Assembly: GCA_030425945.1 (NCBI GenBank)
Contig: JAUHZL010000002.1
Coordinates: 1-42,181 of the forward strand
DNA length: 42,181 bases
Direction of reading: 5' to 3'
From: Alphaproteobacteria bacterium
GTDB taxonomy: Bacteria > Pseudomonadota > Alphaproteobacteria > Rhodobacterales > Rhodobacteraceae
The notes under the pieces are model-generated. The model was not told where the DNA came from. It made no database searches and saw nothing but the letters and a program-made list of their open reading frames with translations. The translations under genes were made by a program, and so were the position numbers. Positions 1 to 7,968 of this stretch are shown piece after piece (position 1 is the stretch's first letter; each line of letters begins with the position of its first letter).

Positions 1-107
1 ACTACCTCGCCGCAACCCTGCGCGCCATCCTCAACGGCCACCCACGATCCCGCATCGAAGACCTCATGCCTTGGCGACAAACACAGCCGTCAAGCCTCGC
101 CGCATAG
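1..107 (+). CDS. IS66-family transposase, C-terminal end (partial)
   Basis: Reading from base 3, the last 34 codons before TAG (105-107) encode a peptide that includes NGHPRSRIEDLMPW. This is the typical tail of the IS66 large transposase (IS66_C region, usually ending in a 'GHP.sRIdeLLPW' pattern). The gene enters from outside the window, so the catalytic DDE core is not visible. Some twenty bases after the stop lies an element-end-like CGCTTAC, which supports an insertion-sequence end here. Family assignment is from the tail motif only; whether the element is intact cannot be judged. Confidence 0.72.
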   Translation, partial: YLAATLRAILNGHPRSRIEDLMPWRQTQPSSLAA

Positions 108-127
108 GGCATCAACCTCGCGCTTAC
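108..127 (+). mobile_element. Right terminal inverted repeat of the IS66-type element (putative)
   Basis: Bases 121-127 read CGCTTAC, the reverse complement of GTAAGCG, with which IS66-family terminal repeats characteristically begin. It lies 20 bp after the transposase stop, as expected for a right end. The abutting 8 bp (128-135, CGCCCAGC) would be one copy of the 8-bp target duplication typical of the family. The left end is outside the window, so the duplication cannot be confirmed. Confidence 0.55.
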
Positions 128-194
128 CGCCCAGCGGTACGGCAAGCGCCAGAATGAGCCCGCCCCAGCTCAGGATTGCCCGGACCGCCTGCAT
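128..194 (-). pseudogene. 5' fragment of an exported or membrane protein gene, truncated by the IS66 end
   Basis: On the minus strand an ATG at 194-192, preceded by a GAGG-type ribosome site, opens a frame encoding a signal-peptide-like start: MQAVRAILSW, then a hydrophobic run GGLILALAVPLGG. At the inferred IS boundary (127/128) the frame runs into insertion-sequence DNA and stops at TGA 92-90 after 34 codons. It begins 17 bp after the stop of the intradiol-fold gene, so the two were probably one operon. The product cannot be identified from about 22 residues; an exported or membrane-anchored protein is the most that can be said. Confidence 0.5.
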
Positions 195-211
195 GGGCGA
201 CCTCGCCCGTC

Positions 212-688
212 TCAGGCCGGTTCCAGGACGAAATGGGCTTCGAGGCTGGTATCGCCGGACCGCGGCATGACCGGGCGCAGGAACACCGTGCGGAATTCCC
301 CGCTGTCATAGGCGAGGTGACCGTGCGGCTGGCCGAAGGCGGGCACGATCTGCGGCATCTCCAGCCGGAACACGCCGTTCCGGTCCGTCAGGGTCGCGCC
401 GTGGCTGTGCCAGTCGCGCTCGTGGCCCTCGGTGGTGTGGGCCCAGATCTGGATCCGTTGCCCTGCCAACGGCATCCCGTCGCCAGCCCGCCGCACGGTT
501 CCGGTCATCCAGAAGCCGCCGCCCCCGATCCGGTCCACGATCGGCGCGCCGGGACGATAGTTGTTGGCGCCGCCCCGCATCGTCCGGGTCGGCGCAAGGC
601 CCTGTGCCTCGGCCGGGGCGCGGGGCAGGGTCGCGCCGGTCAGGAGCGTGGCGGAACCGGTCAGAAGAACGTGGCGTCGGGTGATCAT
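212..688 (-). CDS. Tat-exported intradiol ring-cleavage dioxygenase-fold protein
   Basis: 158 aa. The start at 688 is chosen for its GAGGAGG ribosome site and because it opens a twin-arginine signal (ITRRHVLLTG, hydrophobic stretch, APAEAQG). The mature part has the beta-sandwich pattern of intradiol dioxygenases: GGGGFWMTGTV, an 'IW' strand (81-82), TDRNGVFRL (101-109) and PHGHLAY, whose His122 and His124 match the two iron-ligand histidines of the family's PxHxH motif. The positions where protocatechuate 3,4-dioxygenase beta subunits carry the two Tyr ligands read EGHERDW and PQIVPAF here, so neither Tyr is evident. It may therefore be a non-classical or non-catalytic member. It lies 134 bp downstream of the dehydrogenase gene on the same strand. 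Confidence 0.7.
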   Translation of the reverse strand: MITRRHVLLTGSATLLTGATLPRAPAEAQGLAPTRTMRGGANNYRPGAPIVDRIGGGGFWMTGTVRRAGDGMPLAGQRIQIWAHTTEGHERDWHSHGATLTDRNGVFRLEMPQIVPAFGQPHGHLAYDSGEFRTVFLRPVMPRSGDTSLEAHFVLEPA

Positions 689-822
689 GCGGCCTCCTCG
701 CGGGCGTGGGGTCTCGGTCCGAAGTCGCCGGGGCAAGGAAAGGCTAACACCGCCCAGCCCGACCGATCCAGTTCCCGCAACGCCCGCGGCACCTCCGGGC
801 ATCCCACAACTGCGTGAGGCCG

Positions 823-1884
823 TCAGAGACTGTCCGCAATCCCTAGCGCCATCGCCGCGGTGCCCGCCCGCCCGCCGAGATCGGGCGTGTGCCGTGCCGG
901 ATCCGCGAGCGCAGCCTCGAGACCCGCCCGGATCCCTGTGGCGGCGTCGGCCAAGTCCGGACGGTCGTGCCGCTCGGCCAGCCAGTCGAGCAGCATCGCC
1001 GCCGAGCCGATCAGCGCCGCCGGGTTGGCCACATCACGCCCGGCGATATCCGGCGCGCTGCCATGTTGCGCCTGCGCCATGGCGTGATCGGTCCCGGCAT
1101 TCAGCGACGCGGCAAGGCCGAGACTGCCCGACAACTCGCCCGCGAGATCCGACAGGATGTCCCCGTACATGTTGGTGGTAACGATGACATCGTAGCGCTC
1201 CGGGGCGCGCACGAGGTGGGCGGCCATCGCGTCGACCAGCACCTCGTCATAGGCGATGTCCGGATGCCGCTCGGCCTGCTTGCGGCATTCTTCGAGAAAC
1301 AGACCGTCCGACAGCCGCAGGACATTGGCCTTGTGCACCGCCGTGACATGCCGGGCGGGGCGCATGGCCGCCATGCGGAACGCCGCGTCCGCGATCTGGG
1401 CACAGGCGCGCCGGGTGATCTTGCGCAGGGCCAGCGCCATGTCAGGGTCGGGCATGACCTCGCCGGGGCCCGCGTGCATGTTGCGGTCAGCGTAGAAGCC
1501 TTCCGTGTTCTCGCGCAGGATCACCAGGTCGAACGGACGTCCCAGCGGGCTGGGCAACACCGCCCGGGTCGTGGCCGGGCGGATGTTGGCAAACAGGTCG
1601 AGGGCCACGCGCAGCACCCCCGACGGGTTGCGCCCGCCTTTTGCGACAGGCGGATACGCGTTGTGCGACACCGGCCCCAGCACGATCCCGTCGGCGGCGC
1701 GGGCGGCCGCAAGCACGGGGTCCGGGATCGTCGTCCCGCTGGCCGCGAGCGCGTCGAATCCGATCGCGATCTCCTCCATCTCCAGCCCGAGGCCGAAGCG
1801 CCGGTCCGCAGCGGCCAGCACGGTCCGGGTGGCACGCACGATCTCCGGGCCGATCCCGTCACCCGGCAGCAGCAGCAGCTTCAT
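823..1884 (-). CDS. Isocitrate/isopropylmalate-family decarboxylating dehydrogenase (tartrate dehydrogenase-like)
   Basis: 353 aa, full length for the beta-decarboxylating dehydrogenase family, which oxidises 2R,3S-type hydroxy-di/tricarboxylates with NAD(P) and releases CO2. Visible are LLLPGDGIGPEI at the N-terminus, RENTEGFY (124-131) with catalytic Tyr131, the catalytic Lys in AVHKANV (Lys185), metal ligands Asp218 and Asp242/Asp246 in NMYGDILSD, and the cofactor loop GSAPDIAGRDVANP. RENTEG rather than RELTGG argues against a housekeeping LeuB and fits the isocitrate/tartrate/homoisocitrate side. Its ATG lies in ATGA shared with the tcuB stop (1881-1884), so it is translationally coupled to tcuAB and probably acts on a product of that oxidation. 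Substrate not determinable. Confidence 0.88.
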   Translation of the reverse strand: MKLLLLPGDGIGPEIVRATRTVLAAADRRFGLGLEMEEIAIGFDALAASGTTIPDPVLAAARAADGIVLGPVSHNAYPPVAKGGRNPSGVLRVALDLFANIRPATTRAVLPSPLGRPFDLVILRENTEGFYADRNMHAGPGEVMPDPDMALALRKITRRACAQIADAAFRMAAMRPARHVTAVHKANVLRLSDGLFLEECRKQAERHPDIAYDEVLVDAMAAHLVRAPERYDVIVTTNMYGDILSDLAGELSGSLGLAASLNAGTDHAMAQAQHGSAPDIAGRDVANPAALIGSAAMLLDWLAERHDRPDLADAATGIRAGLEAALADPARHTPDLGGRAGTAAMALGIADSL

Positions 1885-2963
1885 GGGGTGCGCCCCTGCG
1901 CATCCCGCACGAGGGCCGCCATGCGATAGACGCCATGCGCCATCTTCGAATAGGGCGCGGTCAGGAAGAACGCCAAAACCGTCCCCAGGTGCACTGCCAG
2001 CAGGCCCGGCACCAGCGCCGTTCCGGTCGCGGCATAGAGGGCAAGCCCGGTCAGCGCCGTCAGGGTCAGGATCAGCACGAAGGCCATTTCGCCGCCCCAG
2101 AGCTCGGGCGCGCCAAGGTGCCGCTCGGCCTTCAGCTTCAGCGCCACGAGGCCCGCGCCGCCGATCACCATCAGCAGGCCACCCGGCACCCCCAGCAGTT
2201 TTGGCACCGCGAAGGGACCGTAGGGCGCCTCCATTCCCAGACCGTAGTGCATCACCGTGCCCGACGAGGTCGACGCGAAGCAGAGCAGGAAGCCCCACAT
2301 CATCGCCTGGTGCGCATGGCGGCGCGCGTTCGAGAAGCGGTCGCCCTTCTCGTAGTTGCAGCCCTGTCCCTGTCCGCCCCCGAGGTTCTTCATCCGGGCG
2401 GCGTCGCGCAGGGCGGCGGCCAGCTCGGCCAGCGTCACGCGCCTTCCGCCGGTTTCGCGCCAGTAGCGCCGCAGTCCGATCGCGAAGGCGAAGACCGGCA
2501 GCAGGAAGGCGGGCAGGAAGATCGCGACCATCGTGCCATGGGCGAGAGCGGCATAGAACCCGTCCCCGGAGGCCGGGCGCAGGGTCGAAATCGCCCAGAA
2601 CAGGCCCGCCAGCGCCGCGATCAGTGCCAGCCCCAACGCGACGCCCGAGCGGTGGAACATGCCCGCGAAGGCCCCCGGCCAGGCAAAGCGCTCCCAGCTT
2701 TCGGCACGCACTTCCGCCAGCGCACGGGGCAGGTTCAGGTCGAACTCGTGCGGCGCGGTATACTGGCAGGCGTGATAGCAGCCCCGGCAGTTGTGGCAGA
2801 GGTTCGCGAGCTGCGTGAGATCGGCGTCGGTGAAGGCGCGTTCCTTGAACATCGCGGGAAAGACCGAGCAATACCCCTCGCAATAGCGGCAGGCGTTGCA
2901 GATCTCGACCTGGCGGCGGGCCTCGTCGGTCGCGGTCAGTGGAAAGGCGATATCAAGCGACAT
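1881..2963 (-). CDS. tcuB: Tricarballylate utilisation iron-sulfur membrane protein TcuB
   Basis: 360 aa. The cytosolic N-terminal part carries two ferredoxin-type clusters: Cys22/25/28/32 in CNACRYCEGYC and Cys56/59/62/66 in CHNCRGCYHAC. About six hydrophobic helices follow (from roughly residue 100 to 340). In Salmonella, TcuB re-oxidises the FADH2 of TcuA and passes electrons to the quinone pool; this architecture matches. It overlaps the end of tcuA by 11 bp and shares ATGA with the downstream dehydrogenase, so all three should be made together. The final loop has basic residues before the C-terminal ALVRDAQGRTP. Assignment is firm at family level. Confidence 0.92.
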   Translation of the reverse strand: MSLDIAFPLTATDEARRQVEICNACRYCEGYCSVFPAMFKERAFTDADLTQLANLCHNCRGCYHACQYTAPHEFDLNLPRALAEVRAESWERFAWPGAFAGMFHRSGVALGLALIAALAGLFWAISTLRPASGDGFYAALAHGTMVAIFLPAFLLPVFAFAIGLRRYWRETGGRRVTLAELAAALRDAARMKNLGGGQGQGCNYEKGDRFSNARRHAHQAMMWGFLLCFASTSSGTVMHYGLGMEAPYGPFAVPKLLGVPGGLLMVIGGAGLVALKLKAERHLGAPELWGGEMAFVLILTLTALTGLALYAATGTALVPGLLAVHLGTVLAFFLTAPYSKMAHGVYRMAALVRDAQGRTP

Positions 2964-4356
2964 GTGCAGCGGCCTCCTGTCCCGCGATGCGTCCGAAGAC
3001 GGTCCCGATGGTCATGCCGAACCCGGCGAGGTAACCCTGACCGAGGATCGAGCCGGCCATGATCTCGCCGGCGGCCCAGACGTTGTCGTAGCGCCCGCCC
3101 GTGCCGGTGACGCGCGCGGTCTCGTCCACCTTCAGCCCGAGGTAGGTGAAGGTCACGCCGGGGCGCAGCGAGTAGCCGTAGAACGGCCCTTTCTCGATCG
3201 GGCGCGCCCAGTTGGTCTTGGCCGGGGTCAGCCCCTCGGTGGCCAGCCCGTCCAGTTCGGTCGCATGGAAGCGGCCCGGACGGCAGGCGGCGTTGAAGGC
3301 GTCCACCGTCTCGCGCAGCTTCGTGCCCGAGATGCCCAGTTGCTGGCCCAGCCCCTCGATGGTGTCGGCGACCACCGGCGGATAGACCGAGGGCATGAAG
3401 TCGTTGATGCTCTGGCTGTCGATGATCGCATAGGCGACCTGGTCGGGCTGGGTGGCCACCAGCCGTCCCCAGATGGCATAGCGCTTGGGCCAGACGTCCT
3501 CGCCCTCGTCGTAGAAGCGCGCGCCGTCCTTGTTGACCACGATGGAGAAGGGCACGCAGTCGAGACGGGTCACGATGCCGCCGTCGTACTTCGGCGCCCG
3601 TCCGTCGATGGCGACGGCGTGGCACTGGGTCGGGTCGCCGACGCTTTCGGCGCCCTGGTCGAGCATGTCCTTAAGCACCACGCCCCGGTTGTAAGGCGTG
3701 CCCCGGATCAGGAAGTTGCGCGCCGCCGGTCCCCAGGCCCGGGCCAGCCAGTCGATATCCGCCTGGAACCCGCCGGAGGCCAGCACGACGGCGCGGCCTT
3801 CGATCCGGACGGGGTGGCCCGCGATCTCGGCCTCGACCGCGCGGAAATGGCCGTCGCGGATATCGACGTGGCGGACCTGCGCCTCGTAGACCACGGTCAC
3901 CCGCAGGTCCTCCGCGGTGTTGTAATAGGCGTTCACCAGCGCCTTGCCGCCGCCGAGGAAGAAGGCGTTGGTCCGGCTCAGCGACAGCGTCCCCGAAAGC
4001 GACGGCTGGAACCGGACGCCATGCGCCTCCATCCAGGGCAGGCAGGTTTCGGACGTGCGGATCGTCATGCGGGCGAGCGCCTCGTCGGTCTCGCCCTTGG
4101 TCACCCGGATCAGGTCGTCGAAATACTCGTCCTCGCCATAGGTGTCGGTCAGCACCGACAGCGGGCCGCCGTGCATGCAGCGGAAGTTGCGGGTATGGCG
4201 CGAGTTGCCGCCCCGGTAGGGCTTCGGCGCGCCTTCCAGCAGCACGACGCGCGCGCCGCGTTCGGCGGCCTCGATGGCGGCGCAGAGCGCGGCATTGCCG
4301 CCGCCCACCACGACGACATCCCAGTCGGTTGCGGTCAGGTCGGTCAGATCGGTCAC
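2953..4356 (-). CDS. tcuA: FAD-dependent tricarballylate dehydrogenase TcuA
   Basis: 467 aa, the length I recall for Salmonella TcuA, which oxidises tricarballylate to cis-aconitate. The N-terminus is a dinucleotide-binding fold (DVVVVGGGNAALCAA, glycines 18-20, then ERGARVVLLEG). The fumarate-reductase/succinate-dehydrogenase-type flavoprotein core follows, with RGGNSRHTRNF, an FQADIDWLAR segment and the C-terminal FAD loop (GRYDNVWAAGEIMAGSILGQGYLAG). The GTG start at 4356 is chosen because it lies in GTGA with the regulator's stop (4353-4356) and has GGGGAG upstream. The operon order regulator-tcuA-tcuB-dehydrogenase supports oxidation of a polycarboxylate feeding central metabolism. Whether tricarballylate itself is the substrate is unproven. 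Confidence 0.9.
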   Translation of the reverse strand: MTDLTDLTATDWDVVVVGGGNAALCAAIEAAERGARVVLLEGAPKPYRGGNSRHTRNFRCMHGGPLSVLTDTYGEDEYFDDLIRVTKGETDEALARMTIRTSETCLPWMEAHGVRFQPSLSGTLSLSRTNAFFLGGGKALVNAYYNTAEDLRVTVVYEAQVRHVDIRDGHFRAVEAEIAGHPVRIEGRAVVLASGGFQADIDWLARAWGPAARNFLIRGTPYNRGVVLKDMLDQGAESVGDPTQCHAVAIDGRAPKYDGGIVTRLDCVPFSIVVNKDGARFYDEGEDVWPKRYAIWGRLVATQPDQVAYAIIDSQSINDFMPSVYPPVVADTIEGLGQQLGISGTKLRETVDAFNAACRPGRFHATELDGLATEGLTPAKTNWARPIEKGPFYGYSLRPGVTFTYLGLKVDETARVTGTGGRYDNVWAAGEIMAGSILGQGYLAGFGMTIGTVFGRIAGQEAAAHVA

Positions 4357-5024
4357 GGTGTCTCCCCAGCAAGGCGTCGGAACTGGCGCAGCCGCACCCG
4401 GTGGGCGGCTTCGATATGGGCGCGCATCGCGCTCTCGGCGGCGTCTCCGTCGCGGGCGCTCAGGGCGTCGAGGATCGCGGCGTGTTCGCGGACGGCTTCG
4501 GCGGCGCGGTCGCCTTCCTCCATCGTCGAGGGGCCGAGGATCAGCAGGGTCTTCTGCACGGCCTGCACGGCCTGGCCGAGGAACCGGTTCTTCGCGGTAT
4601 TCAGCAGGGCGCCGTGGAACTGGCGGTTCAGCTCGTAGAGCCGGGCCACGTCGCCCTGCGATGTCGTCATCTCGGCGTTGATGGCGGCCAGCTCGGCCAG
4701 CTCCATGTTCGACCCGGCGCGGGCCGCAAAGCGGGCGGCGGTGCTTTCGAGCACCGCGCGCATCTCGTAAAGCTCGGTCACTTCGGCATAGTCCAGCGCC
4801 CGGACAGCGGCCCCGACCCGCGGGACATGGACCACGAGGCCATCGGCCTCCAGTTGCCGGATTGCTTCGCGGACCGGTGTGCGGCTGATCCCCAGTCGCG
4901 CCGCGAGGTCGGTTTCGAGCAGGCGGTCGTGGGGCTTCAGGATCCCGGCGCGGATTTCCTCCACGAGGCGGGCATAGGCATCGCGTCCCTGTCCCTGCTC
5001 GGGTGACGTCCGGGTGCCGGCCAC
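4353..5024 (-). CDS. GntR-family (FadR/FCD) transcriptional regulator of the tcu operon
   Basis: 223 aa from the GTG at 5024, preferred because AAAGGAT lies 6 bases upstream; an in-frame ATG at 5054 would add 10 residues but has a poor ribosome site. The N-terminal winged helix shows LLETDLAARLGISRTPVREAIRQL, the classic GntR recognition helix. The C-terminal all-helical FCD domain has the metal/ligand-site pattern NRQFH and REHAAILDAL...AHIEAAH. It is the first gene of the tcu operon and divergent from the AbrB-type gene, so it most likely controls both through the 80-bp gap that carries ATACAA repeats. The effector is probably the carboxylate substrate or an intermediate. Confidence 0.9.
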   Translation of the reverse strand: MAGTRTSPEQGQGRDAYARLVEEIRAGILKPHDRLLETDLAARLGISRTPVREAIRQLEADGLVVHVPRVGAAVRALDYAEVTELYEMRAVLESTAARFAARAGSNMELAELAAINAEMTTSQGDVARLYELNRQFHGALLNTAKNRFLGQAVQAVQKTLLILGPSTMEEGDRAAEAVREHAAILDALSARDGDAAESAMRAHIEAAHRVRLRQFRRLAGETP

Positions 5025-5104
5025 GGGGTGATCCTTTGCATTGCCAATTTGCATCCGTGTGAATACAAGCGGATACAAAGCCCGTCAACGACCCCGGTTC
5101 CGCC
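5025..5104. promoter_or_regulatory. Divergent control region between the GntR/tcu operon and the AbrB-type gene
   Basis: This short gap must hold both promoters. It contains two direct ATACAA half-sites exactly 10 bp apart (5063-5068 and 5073-5078) and two TTGCAT copies 13 bp apart (5036-5041 and 5049-5054 region). ATACAA is half of the TTGTATACAA-type sequence often bound by FCD-class GntR proteins, so this is the probable operator. Recognisable -35/-10 boxes could not be placed with confidence. Confidence 0.5.
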
Positions 5105-6181
5105 ATGCCCCTCGCCTCGCTCTCGCCTCTCGCCCGCCGGGCCATGACCGCAGGGCTGGCGCTGGTCGGGGCCGGGGTGTTCTGGGGGCTGGGTCTGCCG
5201 CTGCCGTTCCTGTTCGGTCCGATGGCGGCCTGCCTCGTCGGGGCGCTGGCGGGACTGCCGCTGAAGGGCCTGGGGCAGATCGGCGTCGCTGCCCGCACCA
5301 TCCTCGGGGTGGCGGTCGGGGCGTCCCTGACCCCCGAGGTCGTCGCCAAGCTGCCGCAGATGGCCGCGTCCGTCGCGTTGATCCCGCTGTATATCGCGCT
5401 GATCGGCCTGATCGGCGTGCCGTTCTTCCATCGCGTCTGCGGCTTCGACCGGGTCACCTCGTGGTACGCCTCGATGCCAGGCGGGCTGCAGGACATGGTG
5501 ATCTTCGGGCAGGAGGCCGGGGGCGACGTCCGCGCGCTGTCCCTGATCCATGCCACGCGCGTGCTGATCATCGTCACCGTCGCGCCGATCATCCTGACGC
5601 AAGGCTTCGGCGCGGCGCTGTCGAACCCCATCGGCGCCCCGGCGTCGACCCTGCCGTGGCACGAACTGGTGCTCATGGCCGCCGCGGCGCTGGTCGGCTG
5701 GAAGGGCGGCGAGAAGATCGGCCTCTTCGGGGCCTCCATCCTCGGCCCGATGATCGTGACCGCCGCGCTGTCGCTGGGCGGCATCATCCATTTCCGCCCG
5801 CCTGCCGAGGCCATCGTCACCGCGCAGTACTTCATCGGTCTCGGGATCGGGGTCGGGTATGTCGGTGTCACGCTGTATGAACTGCGCCGCGACGTTCTCG
5901 CGGGTGTGGTCTTCGTCCTGATCCTTGCCGCCCTCGCCGCCGCCTTTACCGAGGTCGTCGTGCTCTTCGGTCTCGCCTCGTCGCCGGTCGCGGGCTTCCT
6001 TGCCTTCGCGCCCGGCGGGCAGGCCGAGATGACGGTGCTGGCGATCATCGTCGGCGCGGATCTGGGCTATGTCATCGTCCATCACCTGACACGCGTCCTG
6101 CTGGTCATCACCGGGGCGCCGCTGGCCGCGCGCCTGTTCCGGGCGACGCGGGACGTCACCGAGAGGGAGTCGCGGAAATGA
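5105..6181 (+). CDS. AbrB-family integral membrane protein (duplicated membrane domain)
   Basis: 358 aa and strongly hydrophobic, with about ten membrane helices in two homologous halves. Each half carries the family signature near its end: SMPGGLQDM around residue 123 and FAPGGQAEM around residue 301. A conserved FGPMAA sits near residue 38. This is the AbrB (Pfam 'ammonia monooxygenase'-labelled) family, unrelated to the Bacillus DNA-binding AbrB. Its biochemical role is unknown; members often sit with carboxylate or amino-acid catabolic genes and may be permeases. The gene is divergent from the GntR regulator and shares ATGA (6178-6181) with the following hydrolase gene. Confidence 0.85.
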   Translation: MPLASLSPLARRAMTAGLALVGAGVFWGLGLPLPFLFGPMAACLVGALAGLPLKGLGQIGVAARTILGVAVGASLTPEVVAKLPQMAASVALIPLYIALIGLIGVPFFHRVCGFDRVTSWYASMPGGLQDMVIFGQEAGGDVRALSLIHATRVLIIVTVAPIILTQGFGAALSNPIGAPASTLPWHELVLMAAAALVGWKGGEKIGLFGASILGPMIVTAALSLGGIIHFRPPAEAIVTAQYFIGLGIGVGYVGVTLYELRRDVLAGVVFVLILAALAAAFTEVVVLFGLASSPVAGFLAFAPGGQAEMTVLAIIVGADLGYVIVHHLTRVLLVITGAPLAARLFRATRDVTERESRK

Positions 6182-7968
6182 GCTTCACCACCCGTCCGGA
6201 ACTGGCCGGAACCTTCGGCATGACGGCCTCGACGCACTGGATTGCGTCCGCTGTCGGGATGAAACTGCTGGAAGCGGGCGGCACCGCGGCCGATGCCGCT
6301 GCGGGCATGGGCTTCACGCTGAACGTGGTCGAGCCGCATCTGAACGGACCGCTCGGGGACATGCCCGCGCTCTGGCGCGGGGCGGGCGACGCGGCGCCGA
6401 CGATGTACTGCGGTCAGGGCACGGCCCCCGCCGCGGCCACGATCGCCCACTACCGGTCCGAGGGGCTGGACCTGATCCCGGGATCGGGCCTGCTGGCAAC
6501 GGTGGTTCCGGGCGCGTTCGATGCCTGGATGCTGCTGCTCCGGGATCACGGCCGCGTGCCGCTGCGCGAGGTGATGGAACCCGCCATCCACTATGCCCGG
6601 CACGGCCACCCCGTGCTGGCGCGCGTCAGTGCCACCATCGCGGGGCTGACCGAGTTCTTCCGGGCCGAATGGCCGACCTCCGCGGAGGTCTGGATGCCGG
6701 GCGGTGCGGCCCCGGAGCCGGGCGCCCTGTTCGCCAATCCGGCGCTGGCCGACTTCTGGGAGCGCCTGCTGGCCGAGGCGGAAGCCGTTAAGGGCCGCGA
6801 AGCCCAGATCGAGGCCGCCCGCCGCGCCTTCTATGAAGGGTTCGTGGCCGAACACATCGACACCTACCTGCGCGATGCCTGCGTGATGGATGCCGCTGGC
6901 GGACGTCGGAAGGGAGTGCTGACCGGGCAGGACATGGCGGGCTGGCGCGCCACCACGGAAGCCGCCGTTTCGACCACGCACCATGGCTGGACCGTCTGGA
7001 AGGGCGGCTTCTGGACACAAGGTCCGGTCCTGTTGCAAACGCTGAACCTGCTCGAGGACACCGGGCTCGGCGATCTCGACCCCGTCGGGGATGCCTTCGT
7101 CCACCGGGTGGCCGAGGCGCTGAAACTCGCCTTCGCGGACCGCGAGGCCTACTACGGCGACCCCGACCATTTCGACATCCCGGCCGCGACGCTCCTGTCG
7201 AAGGACTACGCCCATGCCCGCCGCGCGCTGATCGGCGAGAGCGCGTCGCAGGACCAGCGGCCCGGCGATCTGCCCGGGCTCGAGGGACTTGCCGCCGCCT
7301 TCCTCGCCCGCGCCGCGCGCAAGCCGGAGGCGGGACCGGGTGTCGGTGCCGGTGAGCCGACCATGGCCCACCTGACCGGTCGGCGGGGCGACACCGTCCA
7401 CATCGACGTCATCGACCGCTGGGGCAACATGTTCTCGGGCACGCCGTCGGGCGGCTGGCTGCAGTCGAACCCGGTGGTCCCGGGTCTCGGCGTGCCGCTG
7501 AACACGCGGGCGCAGATGTTCTGGCTCGATCCCGGTCTGCCGACCTCGCTGACCCCCGGCGCCCGGCCGCGCACCACGCTGTCGCCGTCGATGGCGGAAG
7601 CGCCCGACGGCACCCGGCTTGCGTTCGGCACCCCAGGCGGGGACCAGCAGGACCAGTGGCAGGCGAGCTTCCTGCTGCGCGTCATCCACCACGGCATGAA
7701 CCTGCAGGAGGCCATCGACGCGCCGCTGTTCCACACCGCCCACCTGCAGGCCAGCTTCTACCCGCGCGGCACCAAGCCCGGTCACCTGCTGGCCGAACCG
7801 GCGTTCGGCGAGGCCGTGCTGGACGCGCTGCGGGCCCGGGGGCACCGGCTTGAGGTGTCGGCTCCGTGGGCCGCCGGCCGGCTGACCGCGACCAGCCGCA
7901 GCCCCGAAGGGCTGCTGCGCGGCGCCGCGACCCCGCGCCTGATGCAGGCCTATGCCATCGGGCGCTGA
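6178..7968 (+). CDS. Gamma-glutamyltransferase-family Ntn hydrolase, no signal peptide
   Basis: 596 aa. The family makes an autoprocessed precursor whose small subunit begins at a catalytic Thr. Here Thr406 lies in DTVHIDVID, aligned with the usual T-T/S-H-x-S-V-V-D, and is followed by a serine/glycine-rich oxyanion loop (FSGTPSGGW) and the PRTTLSPSM and GTPGGDQQ substrate-pocket motifs. N-terminal hallmarks include the EAGGTAADAA and NVVEPHLNG loops. Classical GGTs are periplasmic, but this protein starts MSFTTRPELAG with no leader, so it should be cytoplasmic. Coupled by ATGA to the AbrB-type gene, it may cleave a gamma-glutamyl-like amide of the imported compound. Substrate unknown. Confidence 0.88.
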   Translation: MSFTTRPELAGTFGMTASTHWIASAVGMKLLEAGGTAADAAAGMGFTLNVVEPHLNGPLGDMPALWRGAGDAAPTMYCGQGTAPAAATIAHYRSEGLDLIPGSGLLATVVPGAFDAWMLLLRDHGRVPLREVMEPAIHYARHGHPVLARVSATIAGLTEFFRAEWPTSAEVWMPGGAAPEPGALFANPALADFWERLLAEAEAVKGREAQIEAARRAFYEGFVAEHIDTYLRDACVMDAAGGRRKGVLTGQDMAGWRATTEAAVSTTHHGWTVWKGGFWTQGPVLLQTLNLLEDTGLGDLDPVGDAFVHRVAEALKLAFADREAYYGDPDHFDIPAATLLSKDYAHARRALIGESASQDQRPGDLPGLEGLAAAFLARAARKPEAGPGVGAGEPTMAHLTGRRGDTVHIDVIDRWGNMFSGTPSGGWLQSNPVVPGLGVPLNTRAQMFWLDPGLPTSLTPGARPRTTLSPSMAEAPDGTRLAFGTPGGDQQDQWQASFLLRVIHHGMNLQEAIDAPLFHTAHLQASFYPRGTKPGHLLAEPAFGEAVLDALRARGHRLEVSAPWAAGRLTATSRSPEGLLRGAATPRLMQAYAIGR

